A DNA stretch of 64,000 nucleotides from Harmothoe impar (GCA_947462335.1 OX381709.1:82088622-82152621); one strand, 5' to 3'. Numbered from the stretch's first letter, positions 41,899 to 54,810 are shown. Notes: generated by a model not told the origin, from the letters alone. Numbers and translations are program-made.

Positions 41899-44074
41899 AT
41901 AGTGGCTATCTACACCCATTATGCATGATTGCTTACATAGAGGATCATGTTTTCACAGTGCGATGGTGCTACATGTCAAGTGGTGGGAGATGTACAATGT
42001 ACTGACAATGTGTTGATCAATAATTTGTGTCATTCCTGAAGAGGGGAAGAGAGAAAGGGATGTGCAGGCAGAGAAGGAAAGGGAAGTATACCTGAAGGGA
42101 GAGGAAATTGAGAAATATAGATGCAAGAAGTAAATTTCATTAAAAATCAATTTAAGAAATTTAAGATGAGAAGATAGAGAGAACAGGAGTTATTCCTTTA
42201 TGCTCAAGGAAAAAGATGGCGCAGGACAAACAATGATGGAGACAATATGAGAGTGAAGTGAATAGCCCTACCTATGCAAAATACTATGATTAGTATGATA
42301 AACCACAAACAAATAGCTTTCTATTGTAACATGATATTGTATGCAGACGGCACATGAGATCAAGCTTTGCTACCCTAATTATCTCTATACAATACATTCA
42401 AATAGTCTAATAGCCTGGCCCCATCTACATTATTTACTGGTTCTGTATGGCTTCATACAGCCTGCTGCTCTATTGTATTAGCTGCAGACAATGCCTCTCT
42501 GTGGGATTAGTTCATTGTGTGTCAATCTGCAGTAAATCTACAGTAATTCGACCTGCCCCAGACAATCATGTACAGTATAGTTCACTTCCATGTACATGTA
42601 CTACCTGGAACCCCTCACATCCTCAGACATCCTCAGACAGAAGCCCTGCACTTGGCTCTATAATTATGTTCCAATATATGGGACTTATTTTCAAGGATGA
42701 TTTGCTTCCATAGACATTTTATCTTGCATTCTACAAATTTACAATTGAGGGCTGAGTGTAATCTTAGTACCAAAACTGTTAGAGTGTCCTCTCGACAAGG
42801 CTGGGCATCTCCTCAGTTTCCTGTACCATAATTTGTTAGCCAAGAACAAAAATGGATTGACCTTTTTCTTTATAATTCTCTGGTTCATTGCCATTATGTT
42901 TGAACTGCACACACAGAAATATGAGTGTCACTGTCACCAAAAACACCTAGTTCTGAAAGCCAACCCAAGCTCTAACCTTCCTCCTCTTCTGCCAAAACCA
43001 CTGGCTTTACATTCCGATGCAAATCACGTCTTGGTCTACTTTTTCCATTGCTGGGTTTGCCTCAGTTCCTCCTCTGGTTGCAATGCCTCACCCTGACTAC
43101 ACATGCCTCCTGGAGGAAGTGGTTGTTTTCATGCTGGAAACATAATAATTCATAACTCAACACCTAGGGCCAAAGCAATTCAAACCAAAACACCTAGATC
43201 AAAATAAACATACTAACCTTAGATAAGCCAACCAATACTATCTGGTGAAACAAATATTTTTCATGGAGAACTGTGACAAGCTCTAATAGGAAGCTAGTGT
43301 AGGGCCCTTGTATAATTTAGCTACAACAGCCCAGACTTTAAATGCTCACTTTTTATTCTTCTACTGATACCTCTGCTATCCAATTCAGCTTGTCTATTTT
43401 TTCCTTCTGTCCTGGTTACCCAGCTGGTTGCAATACCTCACCTGACTGTGCTTGTCTACTTGTAGTGTAGTGGGTGTTTCTCATGCCGGATCTGTTTTTA
43501 ACCACGGTTTCCATCAGAGCAGATAAGATTCAGCTGAAATCAGGTCTGGAGTGAAATAAGAAAATAATATTCTTGTGGGGAGTACAAGATGGTCCCTGAT
43601 GCAGTCTGAGAATAAGAACCGATTCTTTGGGATAAGCAATCCGATAACCCTTGACCAGAAAATCAGTTCATATCAGGTTTTGTGGAAAGTTAGTAGGCCT
43701 TGTCTAATAATCAGGGCTCAAAAATCAATCTCTTTAAGATGAACCAGAATGCCCACCATAAGCTTAAAAGAAAGGTGTGTTCCAGGTGATACTAGGCCAG
43801 GTAGAACACATCTAATTACCCACACCTAAGTAAGATTTAGAATTTGGAAAAAAGAAAACAGACATGGAAACTTTAAGATGTGCATCTCCTTCTGCCTTCA
43901 CTATATTTGTTAGGTACCAGTAAGCAGGGAGTACAGAGAATTCTGACCAGGCGTTATTGGAAGCTGATGAAGCCATACCACGATTATGATGCACCCCTAC
44001 ATGTATCCTCACTCTCTGGAAGCCAATATCACTTAACCACCTCCTTCCCACATATCAGTAGCACCAGCAGCAAC
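41899..44074. other. Blocks d (second half) and e, unit 3, first copy
   Basis: 42,000-42,560 aligns with unit 4 at 59,960-60,520 (GATCAATAATTTGTGTCATT, AAGAGGGGAAGAGAGAAAGG). 43,540-44,040 aligns with 49,920-50,420 (GATGGTCCCTGATGCAGTCT, AAGTAAGATTTAGAATTTGG). Only short open frames occur, and no gene is supported. Confidence 0.6.
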
Positions 44075-44302
44075 TTATGACCCTTTCAGGGCTGCATGCT
44101 ACTTTAATGGTCGTTATGATGCATGAATGCAGCCCCGGCACCAGTGCTACATTCAAGCATTGTGCCAACCCTTCAGGGGTGTATTGAATCCTGTAGTGTT
44201 GGCATGATGCATGAAGAGCGAGTAACTCGCCAGTGCTGAATTCATGCATCATGGTGTCCAAGGTCATCCTGCATTAAAGCACTATGCAGCCCCTTTGCTG
44301 AA
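44075..44302. mobile_element. TTAA palindromic MITE, block f copy (unit 3, first)
   Basis: This is the best-preserved palindromic copy: TGATGCATGAATGCAGCCCC, AGAGCGAGTAACTCGCCAGT and GAATTCATGCATCATGG alternate. The left end is TTATGACCCTTTCAGGGCTG and the right end CAAAGCACTATGCAGCCCC-like. The GGCGAGT/ACTCGCC centre shows how each half-unit folds on itself. Confidence 0.65.
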
Positions 44303-45220
44303 GCCATATCTGCCTCTCTTGGCTACAGCAGCAAAGGCCATACAGACTGTGAGAACCCCACCCACCATAGTGACATGAGGGTGATGTATGTATCAGTGTG
44401 GGGAAATCCCTTTTTAAGCAGGCACAGTGCTCTCAGGGAGCGCTTCCTTCTGTTGACCATTAACTTTGCCACAGATCTACGGCTTCCGGAAACAGCTAGC
44501 TGGCACCACAACACCTCATCAACACCAATTACTGACGTACACATGCACCATGCGCCATACAATGAAACTTGTCAGGGTCATCGTGATCTGACCTTAAACT
44601 TTCCTGGGTTTTTACAGCGCTTCTTGCTGGTTGCTGCTACAGGACAAACATTGCCTCAACCAAGCAAAAGGTCACAGGTCACGGTGGTGGTGACAACAGC
44701 CTTCCAGAGGAAGCCTAGTTGAGGACCTATAGTGGGGCAGATAGTAGAACCTTTTTGCTACAAAATCTTTTCCCGTCCATTGAATGATAGAGACCACTGA
44801 CAGTCCAACATAGATCTATAAAAGTGAAAAACATTATGTTATCACAAGATTTGCATCTTTTCATATAAGGTTGCAAAAACAGAGAACCAGTCACCAACCA
44901 CATATTCCTTATAGTGTATTTGGGTTGAAGTGAAGACCGCGGGATCTGCTCCACCCCCTATCCCCCTGCTAGAACAGCATAGTGGCAACCATACAGCATC
45001 GAAAACACTGTCCCTAGCACGCAACCAAAGATGTTCATTGAGACAGTCTGAAAGCATTGCCTGGGGTCTTCACCTGTCTATATATAAATCAAGAGTTCTA
45101 CCTTCTCCTGAGGCATTCCCTCAGAAATACGTTCAGAAATAACCAGACAAGGGTGTCATATTTTAGCAGTGATGAAGTATTCACGGTCACTAGCTATCAA
45201 TCTCTATGAACACATGTTTA
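44303..45220. repeat. Block f right flank and diverged block g piece, unit 3 (local duplication, copy 1)
   Basis: TCTACGGCTTCCGGAAACAG and TGGCACCACAACACC at about 44,474-44,515 recur at 45,961-46,003. GTGGTGACAACAGCC (44,686) recurs near 46,385. 45,000-45,170 resembles block g (GCACGCAACC, GACAGTCTGAAAGCATT, AGAAATAACCAGACAAGG). Open frames on both strands are not conserved. Confidence 0.55.
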
Positions 45221-46117
45221 AGACTCCATCAGTTTCAGAAGTTTTCTGATTGAAAGTATTACTATGGTAACCAAAGTGAGTCTGCTAAAATAAAATAAAA
45301 TAAAACATAGTTGAATCTAAAGTTCTGGTCACAAATTGAACTAGTTTTGTTAGTGGTTGTATAAATATCTTTCTGTTTAGCACCTGTGGAAATGTATGCC
45401 TTTCAACAAAAGTACACTTCCCATGGTTTCAATTCTCTAGCCACACAAATGCACTCCTTTCTTATGAATATCATAACACCTTGCCTCACCTGGGGCCTCC
45501 TATAATCATTCCTCTCATGCACCTAACTAATAGCTCAGTGTACACATCTCTTCATTAGCACCTCCCCTGCTGTCTCACCCATCTCCAGTATTGGCCCAGG
45601 ACGTATCTAGTCAGCGTTCCTAAAGTAAGACCCGATAAAGCAGGTTATTAGCACATGACCTCCTTAAGAAATTTTGAGGTGAAAAATCCTTGTTTTAGAA
45701 GGCCAGAGACATGTCTCTGGTCTCCAGAGACACTAGCCTCCTCTTTTAAGAAGGCATCATCAACAAAACAATCATGATTGTTTCTCAGAATTTGGAGAGA
45801 GACAAACCCTAACCCTAACCCTAACCCCAACCCTAACTAAAGTCCCTGAGAAAAAGGTTTGGCTCAGTTTTTATTGTAATTTGTGGTCAAAGATAGTGGT
45901 CATGTGTCAGGATTTGTTTGTCTCCAGGTTCTGCTGTTGACCATTAACTTCATCACATATCTTTGGCTTCCAGAAGCAGTTAGCTGGCACCACAACACGT
46001 CGTCAACACCAATTACTGATAAATCAGGGAGTGTGGACAGGCTTACACTTGTCCCACGTGTCATTGCAAAGAAACTTGCATATGTTGCCATGATCTGACT
46101 TCAATCTCATAAGCAGT
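45221..46117. repeat. Unit 3-specific region and start of local duplication copy 2
   Basis: It includes (AAAAT)n at about 45,283-45,305, unique text to 45,800 and the interstitial telomere tract. From about 45,930 a diverged second copy of 44,450-44,900 begins (CTGTTGACCATTAACTTCAT). No gene is recognised. Confidence 0.5.
45807..45836. repeat. Interstitial telomeric repeat (CCCTAA)5
   Basis: Five tandem hexamers, four CCCTAA and one CCCCAA, form the C-rich strand of the TTAGGG telomere repeat used by most animals. It lies inside sequence unique to unit 3, between the two copies of a local duplication, consistent with telomerase-assisted break repair or a translocated end. Confidence 0.85.
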
Positions 46118-46239
46118 CTCAGCTAACAAAATGCATTATTTCATATCAAAATGAAAATTTTAACATTAAAAAATGTTATGCTACGGTAAGGAGCCATAGA
46201 GAAACGTTATAAAATGTACATCATTTTTCATCCACTGGG
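46118..46239. mobile_element. 122-bp MITE of the AACGTT family, inverted orientation, GT duplication
   Basis: In this orientation the left end is CTCAGCTAACAAAATGC and the right end TTTTTCATCCACTGGG. GT flanks both sides (46116-46117 and 46240-46241). The core reads ATGTTATGCTACGGTAAGGAGCCATAGAG-like, the reverse complement of the core at 7221. It is the most diverged complete copy. Confidence 0.75.
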
Positions 46240-48194
46240 GTGCTTCTTGCCCTTTTGGTATCAACAAGAAAGTATAGAAGGAGCTCTCTCATTATACTAT
46301 ATGGTCGTTGTTTGCTGGTTTCTGCAGGAGGATAGGAATTATTGCCCAAATCAGCAAGAGAGGTCACAGTTAGGTCACGATGGTGGTCATAACAACCTTC
46401 ACAATGAAGCTTGGGGACCTAGAGTGGGACAGATATCAGGACCTTCCTGCTACAAAACATGTTTCCTACCACTGACAGTGCAACATCTGAAGTAGTGAAG
46501 AACATTATGTTATCCCATGTATTTGCATCTTTTCATATTAGGTTTCATAAACAGTGGACAGTGCTAACCAGTCAGAAACCGCTAGAACAGCACAATGGGA
46601 ACCATATATTATAGTACAGGGGCAAACTTAGTGTTTACAGGCTGGTTAAAGGCCATGCAGTCAGGATCCCAGCACCTATCTCACTAGGTAAGTTGACAAT
46701 TCACTAGATATTTTTAACTCACCAGTTAAATCTGTTCACACTGTACCAATTTACATTCTGTCCTTCTTTTCCCTTTAAGAGCTGGGTCAAAAAGTCAATT
46801 TCCATTCTGGTTGGAAGCTTTGCCCCACTGCAGAATCAAGCAATCTAGCCTATTATTCCCCCATACTTTCTCTCATACGTCATATCAAAAACATCACCTC
46901 TAGTATGCAACCATATATGTGAATGAAGACAGTCTGAAAGCAGTTCTACCTGACTTCACCTCTGCATAGATACATCTGCTATCCCCTGAGGTGTTTCCTT
47001 TCAGAAATACTTTCAGAAATAAGTAAAGTATTAGCAGTCAGTGGCTATCAATTAACAACATTGGCATCTGACTAGTCTAATTTCAGCAGGATACCTACCT
47101 CCCAAAATATTATGTACAGCTTTAACTGGATGATAATGTTCAATACTTCCAGAACATGGTCTATAACAAACCCTTCCTGCACTCATCTGAACCTGTTCTG
47201 CCCACTTGATTAGATTCTAATAAGGACTGTGTTTATTTAGTCAGCCCTTGCCCTGTCACTCGGGATAAGGCTTGGCCAGTTTCATCAACACCCGTCCTGG
47301 GCTTTTTACCCATTGATCAGGACACAGGGGAAATGGGTCTCTCTGATCTAAGAGTAATTGCTGGATTTCAAAGAAGCTAGAAGTGTTTGCCATATATTTA
47401 TGTACTCACATATATGTTCAAACAGATAATTTCAAGTGTTATATACAAGGCGTGTCATTAAAAGTGAAATGTCAAAAAAAATGAATACCAATCATCATCT
47501 TATCAGTACTATGTTATCATGCCCTTTTATGACACTCTAGACTCAACCTTGATGCTCTTATTTTTGAGTGTACAATGGTCTAAAAAGTAACACAAGCTCG
47601 TCAATCAAAGTTTCCGCCCAAAAGTGTACATACTCATTTGGGCATTGTCCAACAGTATATGCGAAAACCTTTTCCATGAATTATTATTATACAGCAATCA
47701 CTCTAAGGATTTTTCACATTGCAACAGTTAAATTTCCATCATTGGATACAATATAAGGCCTTTTCACAACTTGTAAATTCAAATGAAAAAGACAGGGCTA
47801 CAGATTTTCAGTTTGTGGCTTGTTATCAACCAAAACTTTTTAATTAACCAGTAACGGTCAGAAATAGGCAAAAAATGACACATTGATGAGGGAAGAACCA
47901 AGCATGTCACTTTTATTTAAACGTAGCCTCAGGCGATGTAGCTGACTGTAGATCTACCAACAATGTTTCTTAATGACTCTATGGGATGAGGAAAAGAAAA
48001 AAGCCTGTGCCATCATATGAATGTTTATTTGTCAGTCAAAATGAAAAATGTAAATCTTTATGTGCCCTTGGGCTAATGAACTTGTCTGTTATCTCATTTG
48101 ATGCCATATGGTTGATAAAATGAAAGCCAGAGGAAACATGTTTAAATGTGAAATTTGTATCACTGGCAAATACTTTTTTTTACATAAAATGAGC
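46240..48194. repeat. Local duplication copy 2 and block g, unit 3 (first)
   Basis: 46,240-46,625 repeats 44,620-44,950. Block g starts at about 46,640 (GGTTAAAGGCCATGCAGTCA) and runs to about 48,190, more diverged than the other g copies. It is cut off inside the AAATGAGCT text and joined to block d. No gene is seen. Confidence 0.65.
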
Positions 48195-50457
48195 TATATG
48201 AGCCTCATGCATATTAAGGTGATGTCTGCAGAGTGTTATATCCCAACAGGCATTTACGCGTTAACCCTTTAAAGATGGCATGTCGCTAAAAGATGACATT
48301 TGTCATCATGATGCACCAATGCAGCACTGGCAATTACTTGGTTGTACTGAGTTGATAAACTCTCAAGTTGTTCCTTTTATGCTTGAATGCAGCACTAGCA
48401 AGCTACCTTTTCATGCTACATTCATGCATCTAAGGACTAAGGACGCATTAACACACTATGCGGTCGCTGAAAGGTTAGGATAGTGGCCATCTACACCCAT
48501 TTTGTGTGATTGCTTACATAGAGGTTCATGTTGTCACAGTACGATGGTGCTATATGTCAAGTGGTGGGAGATGTACGATGTACCCACAATGCATTGGTCT
48601 ATGTTAAGGATAGATCCCTGTACGAGGGGTCTATGGCATTTAGACACCGACCATATGGAGGCTGTCTAAATGACATGGTCCCCGAGTTAATGGGATCTAT
48701 CCGACTTAGAACAGATAGAGAGAGATAGGAGTGCAGGTAGTAAGAGACAGGTACATATGCATGGAGGGAGATAAAATTGATGCAAAAAGTAAATTTCATC
48801 AAAAGGTCAATAGAGAAAAAAGAAAAAAGAAGTTTGAGATGAACAGACTGAGAACAAGATTATTCATTCATGCAAAAGAGAACAGATGTGGCAGACAAAC
48901 AATGACATAATCATGGGAGTGAAGTGAATAGCCCTAGCTCTGTGAGACACAATGATTAGTATGATAAAACACAAACTAATAGCTTTCCATCGAAACATGA
49001 TATCATATGCAGACTCAATGTGAGGTCAATTTATGTTTCCCTAATTACCCCTTTACATCAGATGTGAATAGCCTGATAGCCTGGCCCCATCTACATTATT
49101 GAATGGTTCTGTATGGCTTCATACAGCCTGCTACTCTATTGTATTATCTGCAGAAAATGCCTCTCTGTGGTATTAGTTCATTGTGTCTCAATCTGCAGTA
49201 AATCTACAGTAATTCGACCTGCGCCATACAGTCATATACAGTCAATCCTTACTTCCTAGAACTAATTCGAATCCCTCACTTACTCAGACAGAAGTCCTGT
49301 AACTGGCCTCATATATTCCATTATATTGGACTTATTTCCATGGATAATTTGCATCCTTAGACAATTTTTCCAGCTTTGAACTGTTTATTCCTTCTCTATA
49401 ATTATACGATTCACTGATATATATGTTTGAACTGGTTCCAGTGTGTCCCTATCACTATAAGCGTTAATTTAACTACACCAACCTAACTTTCTTCCCCCGC
49501 CAATACATGGGGCTCTGCTTTCTAATTCAACTCATGCCTTGGTTCAGTTTTTTTGTCAATGAGTTTCTCTCAGTTCCTCATCTGGTTGCAATTCCTCACC
49601 CTGCCTACGTGTGCCAACTGGAGAAAGTGGTTGTTTTCATGCTGGATTTACTTTTAGCTGTATGAGTGTGACAAGCTAGTGTAGGGCCCTCTTATATTTT
49701 AACTAGAACAGCCCAGGCTTTAAATGGTCACCTTTTTATTCTCGTACCGATACCTCTGCTATCCAATTCAGCTTGTCTATTTTTTCCTTCTGTCCTGGTT
49801 CCCCAGCTGGTTGCAATACCTCACCTGACTGCGCATGTCTACTGGTAGTGGATTGGGTGTTTGTCATGCAGGATCTGTTTTTAACCATGGTTTCCATCAG
49901 AGCAGATAAGATTCAGGTGAAATGAGGTCTGGAGTGAAATAAGAAAATAATATTCTTGTGGGGAGTATAAGATGGTCCCTGATGCAGTCTGAGAATAAGA
50001 ACAGATTTTTTGGGATAAGCAATCCGATAACCCTTGACCAGAAAATCAGTTCATATCAGGTTTTGTGGAAAGTTAGTGGGCCTTGTCAAATAATCAGGGC
50101 TCAAAAATCAATTCTCTTTAAGATGAACCAGGATGTCCACCATAAGCTTAATAAAAATGAGGTGTGTTCCAGGTTACACTAGGCTAGGTAGAACACATCT
50201 AATTCCTCCACACCGTAAGATTTAGAATTTGGAAAAAAGAAAACAGACATGGCAACTTTAAGATGTGCATCTCCCTCTGCCCTCACTATATTTGTTAGGT
50301 ACCAGTGAGCAGGGAGTACAGAGAATTCTGACCAGGTGTTATTGGAAGCTGATGAAGCCATACCACGATGATGCTGCACCCTACATGTATACTTACTCTC
50401 TGGAAGCCAATATCACTTAATCTCCACCTGCTCACATATCAGTAGCACCAACAATAG
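48195..50457. repeat. Second d-e block set in unit 3 (internal duplication)
   Basis: From about 48,195 the text returns to block d (GCCTCATGCATATTAAGGTG), already seen at 41,620. It then runs through a TTAA element (48261-48480), purine-rich spacer and block e to 50,457. A local ~45-bp inverted pair lies at 48,592-48,710 (GATAGATCCCTGTACGAGG with CATTTAGACACCGACCATATG and its complement CATATGGAGGCTGTCTAAATG). No gene is supported. Confidence 0.7.
48261..48480. mobile_element. TTAA palindromic MITE, block d copy (unit 3, second)
   Basis: It starts TTAACCCTTTAAAGATGGCA, with CATGATGCACCAATGCAGCA and GCTACATTCATGCATC inside and a CTATGCGGTCGCTGAAAGGTTA right end. It is flanked by the same block d text as the copies at 41673 and 59620. 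Confidence 0.6.
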
Positions 50458-50979
50458 CTTTTGACCCTTTCAGGGCTGCATACTACTTTAATGCTCTCTA
50501 TGGTACATGAATACAGCCCCAGCAAGTAATCACCAGTGTTACATTCATGCAGGATGTATCAACCCTGTAGTGTTGGTGGCATGAGGCATGAATGCATCAT
50601 GGCAATGAAGGGCATCCTTCATCAAAGCACTATGCAGCCCCTATGATAAAGCCATATCTGACTCTGTTGGCTACTAACTTTCTAGAAGCGAACATCACCG
50701 AACAACTTCCCTGTCCTCACATAACAGTAGCAATGGCCATACAAACTGTGAGAACCCTACCTACCATAGTGACATGAGGGTGATGTACTCCCTATTCACA
50801 AAGACTTAAACTTACTCTTGCCAATGCTGCCGTGATCTGGACTTTGGCAGGATTTGAGCAGTGTCCTGTAGGGTCCAGAGAGCAGAAAGCGCAATGTACT
50901 TTCCGGTTCCTCATGTTATCATTTGTCTCACACACCTAACATTATGCTAAGTTTCTCACTATCAACACCTCTCTCTGCT
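50458..50979. repeat. Block f, unit 3 (second), with TTAA palindromic MITE at 50458-50650
   Basis: The element reads TGACCCTTTCAGGGCTGCAT to ATGCAGCCCC and shares GTTGGTGGCATGAGGCATGA with unit 1. Following text (GTAGCAATGGCCATACAAAC, GACATGAGGGTGATGTA) also matches unit 1 at 14,640-14,700, except that ~100 bp (GTATCAGTGTGGGAAA to ACACCAATTAGG) of unit 1 are missing here at about 50,787. Confidence 0.65.
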
Positions 50980-52899
50980 ATCTCCAGTATTGTCTCAGGA
51001 CTTACAGTAACAGCTTTCCTATAGTATGAGCTGAGAAAAAGCAAAAAGATCCTCTTTAGTTTGGTATAAAAAGGACTCGTTCAAGAAAACCGTTTATCCC
51101 TATGCTGGATTCTGTGCACGCACAAGCTGTCAAGAAGATAGTGTGAGATGGCGTATGGGGCGTATGAGGACAACAAATAAAAGATAGATGGTGGTGAGTG
51201 GTATACTTGTGGTATGGAATATAACCAGAGGCTCGTTCTATAGGATCTCTAGATTGTCTAGTTATCCATACTGTATAACATTGTAACTTCACTGCTGGGT
51301 AAAGGTCCAGCTGACTAACCAATTGGAAAATTCATTATACATTTTGAACTCACCAGTTAAAGCTGTACTTATTTAAATTCTGTCCCCACTTTCCCTTAAA
51401 CAACTGGGACAAAAAATCCCTTTCCTTCCCAGTTGGAGGTCTTGCCTCACTGCAGCCCTCTAGCCTATTATTTCCTCATTCTTTCTCGCATACGTCATAT
51501 CAAAAATATTAGCTGTAGCATGCAACCATGTATGTGAATGGAGACAATCTGAAAGCATTTCTTCCTGACTTCACCTCTGCATAGATCTATATGCCGTCTC
51601 CTAAGGCGTTCCCTTAAAAGCAGCTTCCCTTCAGAAATACTTTCAGAAATAACTAGACAAGGATGTTCTATTTTAGTAACAAAAATCATTAGCAGTCACA
51701 GGTTATCAATCAACAACATTGGCACCTGACTAGCCTAATTTCAGCAGGAAATCTGCCATCCAGAATATCTTGTACTTTAACTTGGATGATAATGTTCAAT
51801 ACTTCCAGAACATGGTCTAAAACGAACTGTTCCCTCATCTGAACCTGTTTTGCCCACTTCACTACATTCTAATTCCCGACTATGTTTATTTAGTCAGCCC
51901 TTGCCTTGTCACTCGGATAAGGCCTGGCCAATTTCAGCAACACCAATCCTGGACTATTTACCCATTGATCAGGATATGGGGAAATAGGTCTCTCTGATCT
52001 AAGAGAGAGTAATTGCTGGAGTTCAAAGAAGCCAGGTGTGTTTGCCCTTTATCTATGTACATCACATATATGTTCAAACTAATCACATGTGTAATTTTAA
52101 AGAAGAGTGATATACAAGGTGTGTCATTAGAAGTAAAATATCAAAATTGGATGAATAGAAATCATCCTCTCAGCCTCTCGCACAAAATCAGTGTTATGCT
52201 ATCATGCCTTGTTATGCCACTTTTGACTCAATCTTGATGATTTCTCTGATTTCTAATATAAGTATACAATGACACTAACAAGCTGGTCAATCAAGTTTTT
52301 CATCCAAAAGTGTAGATACTCCTTTGGGCATTGTCCAAAAGTATATGGGAAAATATTTTCCATGAATTACTATACAGCAATCACTCTATGGATTTTTCAC
52401 ATTGCAATATTTAAATCTCACAGTATTAGGCCTTTGCACAACTTGCAAATTCAAATGAAAAAGACAGGGCTACAAATTTCTAGGAGACCTATCAGTGTGT
52501 CACTTGTTAATAATCAAAACCTTTAAATTGATCTGTAACTGTCAGAAATAGGGTGAAAATACTAATGAGGGGAGAACAAACCCTGTCACTTTCTTCACGT
52601 CAGCTCATTTTACCTAAAGGTGCCCTCAGGGGGTGTAGCCAATTGTCGCTCCACCAACAATGTTTCTTAATGACTCTCAGGGAAGAGGATAAGAAAAAAT
52701 AACCTGTGCCACCAGGTTTGTTTGTCAATCAAAATGCAAAATGTAAATTTCCTTTCATGTGCAATTGGGCTAATGAGTTTAATAGATATCTCATCTGATG
52801 CAACATATGAATGATAAACTGTAAGTTATAAAGAAACAGGTTAAATGTTATTGTAAGATTTGAAACGCTTTGGTGACAACAACTCTCACATTTCTCTGT
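50980..52899. repeat. Block g, unit 3 (second); sister of unit 1 block g
   Basis: It carries the empty sites for both unit 1 LINE inserts: CTCTCTGCTATCTCCAGTAT (about 50,982) and CACATTTCTCTGTTTAGTAG (about 52,889). It also retains the 39-bp CTTGTTAATAATCAAAACC segment at about 52,503. Open frames are short and not shared in frame with other copies. Confidence 0.75.
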
Positions 52900-54810
52900 T
52901 TAGTAGAATGTCTCATGTTTTAATGTTAGACATTAAATGACGATGGTTGACATACATTCACCAGTCACTGCATTTGCTCAGTTCTCTGACTGTCACATAA
53001 CTGAAGCATAAATGTTTATATGGAATTTTATCCACTGGCAAATAATTTACATGATATTAGAGCTGCTCATGTTTCCATGTAAGACAATGAGTGTATGGTC
53101 AATTATTAACTTACACCAGATCACTGTGTTTGCTCAGTTCCCTGAACAAACATGGAGACTGTGTCACTTGACAGCAGGCAATGTTTGTTTTACTCATCAA
53201 TCCACTATCCTGAATGTACCAGATACTCACCTGACCTAGAGCCATCACCCATTTTCATACTCACCAGCGGCTGGTGTCAGTATTTATTAAGAGGTTGCTA
53301 GCGGTAATGGGAAAAAGCATCAATTGTCGGTCAGGACAGAAAAAGGAATATACTTCTAAACTTTCAGGCTGACAAATTTCCCTTTTCACCGATTATTCAT
53401 ACTTGAAAAAATGTTGTGTGCTATTTATCTGTATCATTGAATTGTACGCACTGCCAGTGTATAAAACATGCAAACATATAGAAACAAGTCAAATACCATG
53501 GCTGACAAATTAAATACTTAATAAGAACCTTGTTTAATATTGTGCTTGTCATGTTAGCTCAGCGATGTAAATCCAATCATTGGCAGCTGGCAGATCCTGT
53601 GTTTTAAAGTATTGATCCAATGTCCCTGGGTAGGAGGCTGAGCCAGTTATCCTTGGATCCCAGTTTTGCAGTAGAGGCCTTGGTCTCAGTTTACAGACTA
53701 CACAAGGTGCCGCTGACATTGACACCAATTACATTCCTCAGGAACAAGTCCCTCTAAATGCTAATCCTCGCTCCCTCCTTCACAGTCTTTCCATTTGAGG
53801 TAAAGAGGTCTCTACATTACCAGCCTTTTACTTGAGATGATAATGGACAATTCAATTTATAAAAGACTTTTTTGTGAAGCTTTCATCACAGTTACAAATA
53901 TAAGAGGTAATTAGTAGATTAATCCGGGCTAAGTGAATTTCATTTGATATCTTCCGAGTGATTTATTATAATTATTGCTTGCAATGAAGGTAATCTGCAT
54001 TTGAAAACAGTTTTTTACTGATATCTATAAGTTTACTCTGTCTTGGCTCAGTGATATACCTCGGAAGGTGTAAACTGCTTTTTACTTACACCAGGGCACA
54101 CCCTCTTCTTTACACTAACAATTTAACCCCATGTCCCCATAGTAAAGGCAATTAGTGTTTTTAGTAGGTAAGATTAGAAATACATGAAGCAATTGGTTAA
54201 GTTGCTCTAGCGTTAATTAGTGGCGTCAAAGTGTTGAGTAAACTGCTGGGAATAGAAATAAAAAGCTTCAGAGCCTCGCTAATGTGTCACCCTCTGCATC
54301 GCCCTCTGCCTCTCACTTATGTGAGGTAATAGTGAAAATGTGCCAGTCACTAGCAGTGCTAAGTAATCCTGACTGACTGCCTGCATGCATACCAAATGGT
54401 CAGGGAGTCCCAGGGATCATTTAGTGAGCTATAAGAGATGTCTGGGCTGCTCACAAGCCTGAGAAATTGCATTCAGAAAATAAGAATAGAAATGGAAAGC
54501 AGCGACAATGAGCCTTAGAGCCTTGGGTTCATAGTTTATAGTAGGGTTATTATCTGCAATATCAATAATCAGTGTTTGAGTACAGTAGGTAAAGGTGAAA
54601 ATACAAGGAACAATTGGTAAAGCACCTTATTGTTGATTTGTTTTGTGGCACTATTGTGAAGAGAAAGCTGCTTGGAATATAACAGGCTTAGAGCCATGTT
54701 AAAGGGGCATTCTCACCACTCACACTTAACCACATAGAAGACTAGAACAGTACAAGAATTGTGAATGGGATACACTTGTTGATTATGCCACTTTAATGTA
54801 TGGGTAGCCC
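52900..54810. repeat. Block h, unit 3
   Basis: It is closest to unit 1 (shared GACTGACTGCCTGCATGCAT and CAGGGATCATTTAGTGAGCT), but has TAGAGCCTTGGGTTC like unit 2. The conserved core is at 54,010-54,340. No gene is seen. Confidence 0.7.

Noticed and set aside
45648..45830. Short frame starting with Gly-Leu repeats
   Set aside because: It is the translation of the reversed (CCCTAA)n telomere tract.
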